This document shows, piece by piece, positions 34,317 to 45,400 of a stretch of 64,000 nt of DNA. Source of the stretch: Acanthamoeba castellanii str. Neff (lineage: Eukaryota > Discosea > Longamoebia > Acanthamoebidae); assembly GCF_000313135.1 (NCBI RefSeq), contig NW_004457641.1, positions 11,260 to 75,259 of the forward strand, in the 5' to 3' direction. Below the pieces are notes generated by a model. The model did no database searches. It saw only the letters and a list, made by a program, of their open reading frames with translations, and was not told where the DNA came from. The translations under genes and the position numbers were made by a program. Each line of letters starts with the position of its first letter. The stretch's first letter is position 1.

Positions 34317-37300
34317 CTACACGAGGGCGTTGGTGGTGAAGGCCGCTGCCGAGCCGTCGTCGTCGCCCACTTGCGCGTCGAGGAAGCGCAGCACGTGTTC
34401 CATGGTGGGGCGCTTGTCGGCATTGGCGTGCCAGCACTTCTTCATCACCTTCTTGAAATCCAGCGGGCAGTCGTTGGGGATCTGCGGTCGCTTGCCCTCG
34501 AGCACGTCCAGCGACACGCCCATGAAGTTGCGCCCAGCGAAGGGCTCCTTGCGCGTCACCACCTGCCACATAATGATGCCGAAGGAGAACACGTCGGCGC
34601 GCTCGTCGTACTTCTCCCCGCGGATGATCTCGGGCGCCGTCCAGCAGGGCGTGCCGCAGCGGGTCATGGTGGCGTTCTCCTCCTTGATGCGCGCGAACCC
34701 AAAGTCGGCCACCTTCACGTTCCAATTCTCATCCACCTGTTTACGAGTTTGCGCATTGTAAGTACACAACACAACACACCACCAACAACACACAACCCCG
34801 CAGTGAAAGGGCTACGCACGAGCAGATTGGAGGGCTTGAGGTCGCGGTGCACGATGACCGGGTGGAGCGAGTGCAGGTAGTTGATGCCCAGCGCCGCCGA
34901 CCGCAACAGTCGCAGCTTCTGCTTCCACGTGAGCTTGATGGCGTTGTTGGCCAGGATGTCCTTGAGCGAGCCCTGCTTCATGAACTCCGTCACGATGCAC
35001 AGGTTGGGCTTCTTCACGCACGCCCCTGTTTGGTTGCGACAATATAAAAAAAGATCATTAGCCTTGTGCTGTTCGTAAGATGTGTCAACGAGGTGGTGGG
35101 CGTGTACCGATGAAGAGGACGATGTTGGGGTGGTGGAGCTCCGACAGGAAGGCCATCTCCGCGCGGAACTCGAGCATGCGCCGCTCGTCGAGCTTCTGCT
35201 TGATGAACCGCTTCACCGCCACCTCCACGCCCTTCCACTTCCCGTGGTAGACCACGCCGTAGGACCCGAGGCCCACCTGCTTGCCCACCTGGACCTCGCC
35301 GTAGTCGATGATCCAGCGGCACAGGTTGGCCGACGTGAGAAAGGTGTCCTCCTTGAACATCATGCCCTCGCCCACCGCCGTCAGCAGCTCGCCGTCGCCG
35401 CCGTCGCTGCTGACGGTGCCGTCGTTCTCGCTGGAGTGGGTCTGGCCATCGTGCGCGCCGCCGGCCGATCCCGGGGAGCCGTTGGAGGGTCGGTCGCCAT
35501 CGAGCGTGACGCCGCCGAAGAAACGTGCCTCGAGGCCCTCAGCCTTTAGCTCGTATAGCTTGGCACCTGCACACACGCGCGCGCAATTAGCGGATTAGGT
35601 TGTGTGAGGTGGTGTGTGCGGTGTGTCGTGTGTCGTGTGCTGTGTGTCGTGCCTTGCGGTGCGTCAGGCATTTCGAACTTGCCGAGTCGGGCGATCCTGT
35701 TGCGCTGCTTGCAGAGCTCGCTGTCGTGGATCTTCTGAAAGACGACGTGGCTCAGCACGATTTGGCCGCCGTGCGTGAGGGCCGTGATGCGGGCCGCCGC
35801 GTTGACTACGGGGCCGATGTACTCCACACGCCGCGTCATCGGGTCACGCACCACCTTGGGCGTGCCGACGTGCACGCCCATGCGCACCCGCAGGCCCTTG
35901 TACAGCACCCGGTCGTCAGTGTCGCCCCATTCCTCCGCCGCCCCCGGGTGCTCCAGCAGCGCCTCCGGCCACTCCACCTTGAGCAGCTCTTGCTGCACCT
36001 CGGCGCACCAGGCGAGCGCGTCGGCGGCCTGCTGGAAGGCCATGCAGAAGGAGCCCTCGCCGCTGTTCCGGTCCCGAATGAACACCACCTCGTAGCCGCG
36101 GTGCTTCTGGAGCGCGCTTCGGAGGGTCTCGTTGTGGAGGAGCGTGGCGTCGCGCATGGCGGCGGCGTTGAACTCCCAGAGCGAGGCGGCGCGCGTGATG
36201 TCGGTGAACACGATCGCCACCTCGCCCTCCGGTGCTCGCACGGCCCCGGCCGCTGCGCCAGCGGCTGCCGACATATTCTTGGACGAGTTGGACGATGCCG
36301 ACGAGCCCGTTGACGACGAATTGGCGGTGGTAGAGGGCATGGTCCACGAGTTGTAGGTGAGGCGGGGCCTGCCGCCGCGTTGTCCGCCGCCCGAGTGGCC
36401 GACGACGACGACGAGCCGGTCTTGGAGGTGAAGGCGCCGGCCGATGTCGAGTCGCCGTGCATGGCCGAAAGGCGGGTCATGATCTCGAGGAACGTCGGGC
36501 GGATGGTCGGGTCGTGGTGCCAGCAGCTCACGACGAGCTCCTCGAACTCGGCCGGGCACAGGTTCTCGTTGGACTCGGGCATGGTGGGCCGCAGGTTGTC
36601 GCGGATCACCGACACCGCCACCGCGGCCGGACTGGGTTTCGCATCGGTAAGTGATGTGTGAGGTGTGTGCGGTGTGTGCGGTTGTCGTGTACCTCATTCC
36701 AACGTAGGGTTGAGTGCGAGTGAGCAGCTCCCAGAGGATGATGCCGAAGCTGTAGACGTCGGCCAAGATGAAGTCCACGTCGCCCGACTCGTTGAGCACC
36801 TCTGGCGCCGTCCAATGCACGCTGCCGGCCACGTCGCGCGACGTCTTGTTCTTGACGTCCTCCTTGAACTTGGTGAGGCCAAAGTCGCTCACCTTGACGT
36901 TCCACTTGGCGTCGAGCAGCAGGTTGAGCGACTTGAGGTCGCGGTGCACGATGCCCGACGAGTGGAGGAAGTGCATGCCCTTGGAGGCCTGGTAGGCCAT
37001 CTTGGCCTTGAGCGCGAACGGCAGCTCCGGGATCAGCTCGTTGTGCAGCAACTGTATTCGTGGGGGCGTAAGCAACGCACAACGAAGGAGTCAGCCTGGC
37101 GATTGTAGTCGATGGTCATCATGATGCCGCACCTCATAAAGCGAGCCGAGGGACATGAACTCCATCACGATGCACATCTTTGGCGCCTTGGTCGACGCCG
37201 CCATGAACAACACCACGTTGGGATGCCGCAACGCCGTCATCACCCGCACCTGTGATGCCAACGTCGTTATAATGAGGCCATCGCCTTCGCTTTCGTACAG

Positions 37301-38887
37301 ACCGTGTGTATGCGTGTGCGTGCGTGCGTGCGGTACCTCGTCCTTGAAGCTCTTCTCCATGTCCTTGCTGATGCGGTCAGAGGCCATGACCTTGACGGCC
37401 ACCTCGGTGCCCTTCCACGTGGCCCGATAGACCTCGCCAAAGCCGCCCGTGCCCAGATGCTCGCCGACCTCGAGCTCGTCGTACCGGATCTCCCAGTCGT
37501 CGTGGCTCTTGCCCTTCCGGTTGACCAACACGAGCAGATAGACGATGAGAGCCAGGAGTGCGGCAAAGATCAGTGACCCCAGCGGAATGCCCACACCTGC
37601 GTGACGATAGTCCGAACCGATTAGTCACGTTATATGCACGGGTGTTGCGTGCGTGTGCGTAGAGGAACATACCGAGAGCAATCGCCAAAGTGGTGTCAGC
37701 TGAGTTGGAGGTCTCTTCTTCGCAATACCGGCCCTCGCGCCCGGTGTCGCAGACGCAGGCGTTATTGGTGCACGTGCCGGCGTTCGCGCACAGCTGGCCG
37801 AGGTCGCTAATGCAGTTGTGTATGCTGCTCGCCGCCACGCCATTGCAGGTGAAGTCCCTGAGCGACAGCAGGAATGCGGCCTTCAGTACGTCGATGGTCG
37901 ACGCCAGCAGGAAGCCTTGGCGGTCTGCAATCTGCACGGCCTCCGCATTGTACTGCGTCCAGTAGAAGTAGTCGGCCAGTGCAGCGGCATCGTCGCAATC
38001 GCGCATGTTCTTCTGGCGGTAGAGGAGGATTCCGAACGTGGTCAGGGGCCAACTCTGCTTGCCCGGCTCTGCATGCCGACGAAGACAAATGTGAGACGCA
38101 GCAGCAAAGGAAGGTTGCGTGTGGCGTGTGGCGTGTGCGACATACGAAGAACGAAAGAGCTGAAGGTCAATGTCGCCGCGCCGGTGGCGTTGATGAAGTC
38201 GTTCACTGCGCTCGCCACAGTGGTTATGTTGGGGCTCACCACGACACCCGCCGTGTTGTTCATCGACGCCGAGCGCAGCGCGCGGGTCTATTGAGCCAAA
38301 ACAATAACATAAAATACGCCATTAGGTAAAAATTGGAGACTTCGCCGAGGGCCTTACGCAACTCGGCGATATATGCGGCAAGCTCGTACCAGAAGCACTT
38401 CATGGTGCCACCAGAAGGCGAACGAGTACTTGGTGGACGTCAGCAGGACGAGCAAATCAGCTGAAGCGGTGGAGATTGAGCGATTGCCGCCAGCAGACTC
38501 CACTGGGAACGTTACGTTGGAGCCCACGCCCACCTGCGATCGAGGAGGAGGGTCAGCGACTCACGGCGCGCGCATGATGGCAAAGAGCTGCGTGGTTACC
38601 GTGGCGTTGAACTCTGGCACCTCCGCGCTCAGCATGTAGGTGAACAGCTGCTCGGGCGCGGAACTGTCGGCTGACGTTATCACTGTGATGGGTTGGGCCG
38701 GGAGTGCAGCGGCCACCTCGGGCGAGTTGATGGCCTTGATTCTGGTATCGTTCCACATTGTCAGCTTGTTGAGATAGATGGCGGCGATGGTGTCGAAGTT
38801 GAGCACCAACGTCAGCCCCTTCAACTCAGGCACGTTGTAGGCTGTACACGGATTAACGTTCAGTCAGTCTTTCGTCGAGGCTGCTGC

Positions 38888-38930
<43 letters not shown>

Positions 38931-40762
38931 TGTACCGGGCACTACAGCGTAACCCGCGGCAGGCAGTACTGCAAGATCAGGAATGCGCGAGAGCCATTGT
39001 TCGTCGATGCCGGTGCTGGTGACGCTGTAGTCTGCGTCGTAGGTCTCCAGCTGCTGGTTGGACACCTCGGGCAGGGACTCGTAGTACTTCATCTCCGTAG
39101 AACCGGACGACCAGGCCACCGACCAGGAGGTGAACAGACCGATCTGCGTGCCGGTACCGATCAGGAACGACGTCGAGTAGGCCTGCTTGTCGTTGCACTG
39201 CACGTCGCCCAACAGGCCTATGAGCTTTTTGCGGAAACTCACCGGCAGAGGGGCAACGTTGATTTCTGTGGCGCCCTCCGAAGCCCTGTGGGGTTGCGCG
39301 CAAGCAAGTGCAAGCCAAGGTGAGGAAACGTTGAAAAACTAAGAAGTGCGGCGTGCGGTGTGACGTACGCGTCGTTGGTGTGGACCCAAGCAATGAAGGT
39401 GAGGAACTCTTTGACGGTGGTGCAGTCAAGTGAGCTGGCATTTCGTGCGATGGCGAAGTGGGTCATCCAGGCCAGCGGCCACGCATCCGTTCCGTTGGCG
39501 TCGACGATGTCAATCTCGAAATCGCCGTTTTCATAGTCGTCCTCGAAGGACGTTATGGCCGCCTGCACGGACGTGACCGAGGGCTCCACCAACGAGCCGG
39601 CCTTGTTGATCATCCGCGCGTACGAGACGGAGCCCACCGAGTCTGCCCACGTAAGGAATGTCATGCCGTACGGCTTCCCCTGCATCATCAAAGCACGGCC
39701 AAGTGTGAGATATGCGTGGAATGCCCAGTCATCCGGTAAGCACACCGATGGTACCTGAACCCAGGAGAGCCTGAGCGCGTTGGAGATGCCCACTTCCTCG
39801 CCGCGGCCGCCGTACGCCATGTTGGCAAAGGTCCGGTTGGCTGCGGCGAACACGGTCTTGAAGTCCGCGCTGTAGCTCTCCAGTGCCAGCTTGAGCACTT
39901 CGGTCACGGACAGGACGAAGTCATCGTTGTAGCCCAGCACGATGTCCGCGCTTGGCAGCTGGGCGGCGACATCAGGGTTGAGGTCCTTGATACGCTGGTG
40001 GATCCACGTTGTGATATTCCCCGCCCACACCAGTCCCAGCGTCTCCCTGTCGAAGATCTGCAGGATCGTACGCAAAGAAAGGATAAGAAGGACAACATGT
40101 GGAACGTTTGATTCAAGAATCAAACCCGGGGGGGGGCAAACCAGGGAGTTTGTGGTGTTGAGCTCGGGAATGTTGTATCCCATGACCATGGCATGGGCGG
40201 CCAGCGGGAACTGGGTGAGGTAGGCATAGTCGGAGGTGATGGCACTAGAAACGCCACGATCGAGAGCAAGAAAGTCCTGTTTTTCAATTGTTTTTAGTTT
40301 TTCAGTTTTCGATTGTCGGACCTTTTTGAATTTTTGAACTAATAAAAAAAGGAACAAAATGGACCGAAAAATGGAGCAAGAGAGAACGCACCAGGTCGCC
40401 GTTGGCGTAGGCCTGCAGGGAAGCGAGCACTCCTGAGCCGGGGAAGGTGAAACTGTACATACAAAGTGTGAGCCCCCTTCACCAACCTCGCCGAGAGCAT
40501 GCAGCTCATACCTGATGTCGTCTCGAGAGTAGCGGTAGGCATTGGCCCATACGTCGAATACCGACTTGGCGTTTGAGCTGCCATCTCCCTCAATGAGAGT
40601 CCCTGTGGCGGCTCCTGCTTTTGAGGGTTTCGTGAGGTGTCAGAACTGTTGGGGTGAGGAGCAAGTCATCGAGCGATCAGCGAGCGACCAGGAACCTGAG
40701 TGCAGGCACAGCAAGTGGAGCCATAGGGCAATCAGCGTGAGGGCCGCCTTTCGGTGAGTCAT
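34317..40762 (-). CDS. giant receptor: two PstS-like modules, EGF, TM, TKL kinase, class III cyclase, second TKL kinase (paralogue A)
   Basis: ATG 40762 opens a signal peptide (MTHRKAALTLIALWLHLLCL). Module 1 (about 40620-39360) and module 2 (39290-37840) each contain a PstS/SBP-type block: GLVWAGNITTWIHQRIKDLN and AIYLNKLTMWNDTRIKAIN. A Cys-rich EGF-like segment (CANAGTCTNNACVCDTGREG, near 37780) precedes one membrane span (37590-37515). Kinase 1 shows GTGGFGEVYRATW, VAVKVMAS, HRDLKSLNLLL, SDFGLTKF and HWTAPEVL. The cyclase domain (36220-35640) has VAIVFTDITRAAS, VRMGVHVGTP and YIGPVVNAAARI. Kinase 2 has GLGSYGVVYHGKW, VAVKRF, HRDLKPSNLLV, ADFGFARI and CWTAPEII. It ends FTTNALV. Its ligand is unknown; phosphate or another oxyanion is only a guess from the fold. 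Confidence 0.88.
38886..38932. repeat. (CGTG)n microsatellite
   Basis: About twelve 4-base units in an intron of receptor A. Confidence 0.9.
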
Positions 40763-41354
40763 GGTGCAGTTTGCCGCTGTCGTGGAGGTTGTGGTGTACA
40801 CGCTGCTGTTGTTCGAGCAAGTTATGAGGCTGGGTCTGCGGGCTGGAAGTTGAGGGTGCGTTGGGTGCTCTGGATACAAGAATAAGGAGAGGAGAGGTGG
40901 GGATTCGGGGATATAGACTTCTGAAGGCTCCTGGGAACATCCGGAGAGGGTGGCAACTGACTGAGCTAATAACCGAGCACAGCGGTCACGACACGAGGAC
41001 ATCCCCCCGATAGGCTCTTTGGGCAATGTGCCATTTTAAAACAACTGCCCCGAAGGAGCGAAAAAAAGCGACTGGTGGAAAATTGGCTTGCAGGCCAGAC
41101 CACAGACATAACGCCGGCGCCCGCAATCCAACGATCAACGCGGTGGACAGCGGGCCGCGAACGGCCGGCGTGGGTGTTGGGTCACGACGCGTACAAATGC
41201 ACCTGGACGTGCAGACGTTGAGCATGATGCCAAAATCGCACTTTTCGCCCGCCTGCCCACCACCCCGCCTTAACCAAACTCTAATATCCCTAGACCTACA
41301 TCTCGGCGTTGTGCTGGTGTGCGACCTTGTTCGCCGGTTCGGTTCTTCAGCGCG
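40763..41354. promoter_or_regulatory. divergent region receptor A - RFX gene
   Basis: 590 bases between two divergent start codons. No further gene seen. Core promoter elements were not identified with confidence. Confidence 0.45.
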
Positions 41355-42337
41355 ATGGGGCAGACTTTTAACTCCTCGTGGCAAAAAGGTAAACGAGGCC
41401 AAAAAGGCAAGAAGTTCAAAGTGAAAAGGACCAAGAAGATAGAGGTCGCAAGGGAAAAGGCGCAAAGGAGGATGGATGAAGAGCCAGCTCACGACCGATC
41501 CCCCGAGCTTGGTGGCGAAGAAGAGAAACAGACTACTACGCCCAGGTTGCAGGAGGGGGAAGAAGAGGAGGTCGAAAATGTTGGTGCTTGCACCGTGACC
41601 CCACGCAACCTCAGCACCTACTCTCTGGATAAGTCGACCCAGAAGTTAGCGCGAGAGCTCTCCCGGCCATTCATTGTGGAGTGGTACGTGTTATCCTCCA
41701 GCTCCAGGCACTTGCACTCAGCAAGGGGGAGGACTGCCCTGTAGACCAATGTTAACATTGTTGCGGGTGCTCCTTGCAGGTTGCACCAGACGTACGAAGA
41801 GACGGAGGGGAAGGCCGTGGGGCGGTCCCAGGTGTTCGAGGACTACCTCGACTTCTGCTCGCGGGCGGGCTATCTGCCTACCAACAATGCAGCACTTGGC
41901 AGGCTCTTCAAGGTCAGACTTCCCTCGACACATTCGCCCATCCATTAATGACTTGAACTCAACGATGGCGTGCTGGTGTTACTACGCTCCTCTCCACAAC
42001 GAACAGCGAGCTTTCCCGAACGTGGGCTGTCGTCGGCTGGGCAAGCGGGGTGAAAACAAGATGCACTATGCCAACATTTGCAAGCGAGAAATCAAAGCCG
42101 AGCAGTCTGCGTCGCTGACTGCCAGCATCGTCTCCCAGTGGCGGGGTACCCCTCACTCTCCTCACTCGCCTTCAAAACTGTCCCTCATACTATCCACCAG
42201 AGTCGATCAAGGAAGAGCCTGCCGAGCAAAAGAGAGCGAAGGAGCACCACTCCACCAAGGAGGATGGCAACGGTGTATCATGGGCACCAATAGCATCTAC
42301 ACCAACACAAATCCCTCCAGCACAGTGCTCAACATGA
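41355..42337 (+). CDS. RFX-type winged-helix DNA-binding protein
   Basis: Four exons (41355-41683, 41780-41912, 42007-42145, 42201-42337) join in phase to 245 residues. A basic/acidic N-terminal third leads into the RFX domain: FIVEWLHQTYEETEG, VGRSQVFEDYLDFCSRAGYL, NNAALGRLFKAFPNVGCRRL and GKRGENKMHYANI. The last block matches the RFX signature RRLGxRGxSKYHY, whose basic residues contact X-box DNA. There is no dimerisation region, so it resembles the short fungal/protist type. RFX proteins act in cell-cycle and checkpoint control in yeasts and in ciliary genes in animals. It lies between the two receptor paralogues on the opposite strand. Confidence 0.88.
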
Positions 42338-42493
42338 GTGGCGATGTTGCAGTTGAAGGGGCAATGGACTACGAAGTCACAGGAGAAGCAAATAAAGGGT
42401 TCTGAAAGCTGCATATCCTATTCCAATGCGTGAGCACCGTTACATTGTAATGGAATTAATATAGTACATAATTTACAGGTGGACTACGCTCAA

Positions 42494-45400
42494 CTACACG
42501 AGGGCGTTGGTGGTGAAGGCCGCTGCCGAGCCGTCGTCGTCGCCCACCTGGGTGTCGAGGAAGGTCACCACATCCTCCATGGTGGGGCGCTTGTTGGCAT
42601 TGGCGTGCCAGCACTTCTTCATCACCTTCTTGAAATCCAGTGGGCAGTCGTTGGGGATCTGCGGTCGCTTGCCCTCGAGCACGTCCAGCGACACGCCCAT
42701 GAAGTTGCGCCCGGCATAGGGCTCCTTCCTCGTCACCACCTGCCACATGACCACGCCGAAGGAGAACACGTCGGCGCGCTCGTCGTACTTCTCCCCGCGG
42801 ATGATCTCGGGCGCCGTCCAGCAGGGCGTGCCGCAGCGGGTCATCGTGGCGTTCTCCTCCTTGATGCGCGCGAACCCAAAGTCGGCCACCTTCACGCTCC
42901 AGTTCTCGTCCACCTGTACACACATCCATCAGCATGGGGGGTTAGATGTGACGGACAGACAATGTCAAGTGGGTGGTTCGAAGAGCGTACGAGCAGATTG
43001 GAGGGCTTGAGGTCGCGGTGCACGATGACCGGGTGGAGCGAGTGCAGGTAGTTGATGCCCAGCGCCGCCGACCGCAACAGTCGCAGCTTCTGCTTCCACG
43101 TGAGCTTGATGGCGTTGTTGGCCAGGATGTCCTTGAGCGAGCCCTGCTTCATGAACTCTGTCACGATGCACAGGTTGGGCTTCTTCACGCACGCCCCTGT
43201 TTGGTTGCGCCAATTTCAAATGGATGATTAGCCTTGCGCGCTGTTCGTAAGATGAGTCAACGAGGTGGTGGGCGTATACCGATGAAGAGGACGATGTTGG
43301 GGTGGTGGAGCTCCGACAGGAAGGCCATCTCCGCGCGGAACTCGAGCATGCGCCGCTCGTCCAGCTTCTGCTTGATGAACCGCTTCACCGCCACCTCGAC
43401 GCCCTTCCACTTGCCGTGGTAGACCACGCCATACGAGCCCAGGCCCACCTGCTTGCCCACCTGGATCTCATGGTAGTCGATGATCCAGCGGCACAGGTTG
43501 GCCGACGTGAGAAAGGTGTCCTCCTTGAACATCATGCCCTCGCCCACCGCCGTCTGCACTTCGCCGCCGCCATCGCTGCTGGCCGTCGACACGCCGCTCA
43601 TCTCCTTGAGCTCGCCGTCGCCGCCCGCAGCAGCGTGGTGGTCGGACCCGGACGAGGGGTTGTTGGACGACGAGACCACCTCGCCATCGTTGGTTACGCC
43701 GCCGAAGAAGCGGCCTTCGAGCCCGGCCACCTTGAGCTCGTAGAGCTTGGCCCCGGCGGGCGCGTCGGGCATCTCGAACTTGCCCAGGCACACGACTGGG
43801 TTGTGCTCCTTGGTAATGAGGTCCGTGTCCTTGATCTTATCGTGCGTCGAGTGGCTCACGACCACCTGGCCGCCGTGGGTCATGGCAGTGATGCGCGCCG
43901 CGATGTTGACCACGGGGCCGATGTACTCCACACGCCGTGTCATCGGGTCGCGCACGGTGCGCGGCGTGCCGACGTGCACGCCCATGCGCACCCGCAGGCC
44001 CTTGTACAGCACCCGGTCGTCAGTGTCGCCCCATTCCTCCGCCGCCCCCGGGTGCTCCAGCAGCGCCTCCGGCCACTCCACCTTGAGCAGCTCTTGCTGC
44101 ACGTCCGAGCACCAGGCGAGCGCGTCGGCGACCTGCTGGAAGGCCATGCAGAAGGAGCCCTCGCCGCTGTTGCGGTCGCGGATGAACACCACCTCGTAGC
44201 CGTGGTGCTTCTTGAGCGCGTTTCGGAGGGTCTCGTTGTGGAGGAGCGTGGCGTCGCGCATGGCGGCGGCGTTGAACTCCCAGAGCGAGGCGGCGCGCGT
44301 GATGTCGGTGAACACGATCGCCACCTCGCCCTCCGGCGCGCGCACAGCCCCGGCAGCCGCAGCCGCAGCGCCCGAATAGTTCTTGGACGAGTTGGACGAT
44401 GACGACCCGTTCGAGGAGGAGTTGGTGGAGGGCATGGTCCACGAGCTGTAGATGTTGGGCTTGCCGCCGCCCGAGTGGCCCGACGAGGAAGACGAGGTCT
44501 TGGAGGTGAAGCCACCGGCCGAGGTCGAGTCGCCGTGCATGGCCGACAGGCGGGTCATGATCTCGAGGAACGTCGGGCGGATGGTCGGATCGTGGTGCCA
44601 GCAGCTCGTGATCAGCTCCTCGTACTCGGCCGGCCACGCCCCCGTGGCGTTCTCGGGCATCTTGGGTCGAATGCCATCACGGATAACGGCCACCGCCACA
44701 GCAGCCGGGCTGAGAGAAAAAAAGTTAACACTTGATGTCTCGATAACTCAATTTAAATTGCATAATAATATGATTGTCGTCGTCATGTACCTGAGGCCGA
44801 AGTAGGGCTGATCGCGAGTGAGGAGCTCCCAGAGGATGATGCCAAAGGAGTAGACGTCGGCCAGGATGAAGTCCACGTCGCCCGACTCGTTGAGCACCTC
44901 CGGCGCTGTCCAGTGCACGCTGCCGGCAATGTCGCGGACGCCGCCCTTGTTGATGTCCTCCTTGAACTTGGTGAGGCCAAAGTCGCTCACCTTGACGTTC
45001 CACTTGGCGTCGAGCAGCAGGTTGAGCGACTTCAAATCCCTGTGCACAATTCCTGCAAACAATATTGTAATCAGTTGAGAATTTGGAGGGGGGGCAATGA
45101 AAACGAAAACGAAAAGAACGAAGACGCAAGGCACCGTACCGGAGGAGTGGAGGAAGTGCATGCCCTTGGAGGCCTGATAGGCCATCTTGGCCTTCAGCAG
45201 GAACGGGATGTCAGGAATCAGCTCGTTGTGCAGCAACTGTATGTCGCATCATCGATCGATTAGCCGGCTGTAAGTGTTATTCGGAGAACACGAGGTGCGA
45301 GATACGTACGTCAAAGAGAGAACCGAGGGCCATGTACTCCATGACGATGCACATCTTGGGCGCCTTGGTCGATGCCGCCATGAACAGCACCACGTTGGGA

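Noticed and set aside
35600..36313. Plus-strand frames opposite the cyclase and kinase exons
   Set aside because: Shadow frames of strongly biased coding DNA, also opposite the paralogue at 43.3-44.4 kb; no signals of their own.
42970..42990. B-box-like GGTTCGAAG
   Set aside because: Lies in a receptor intron with no cloverleaf.
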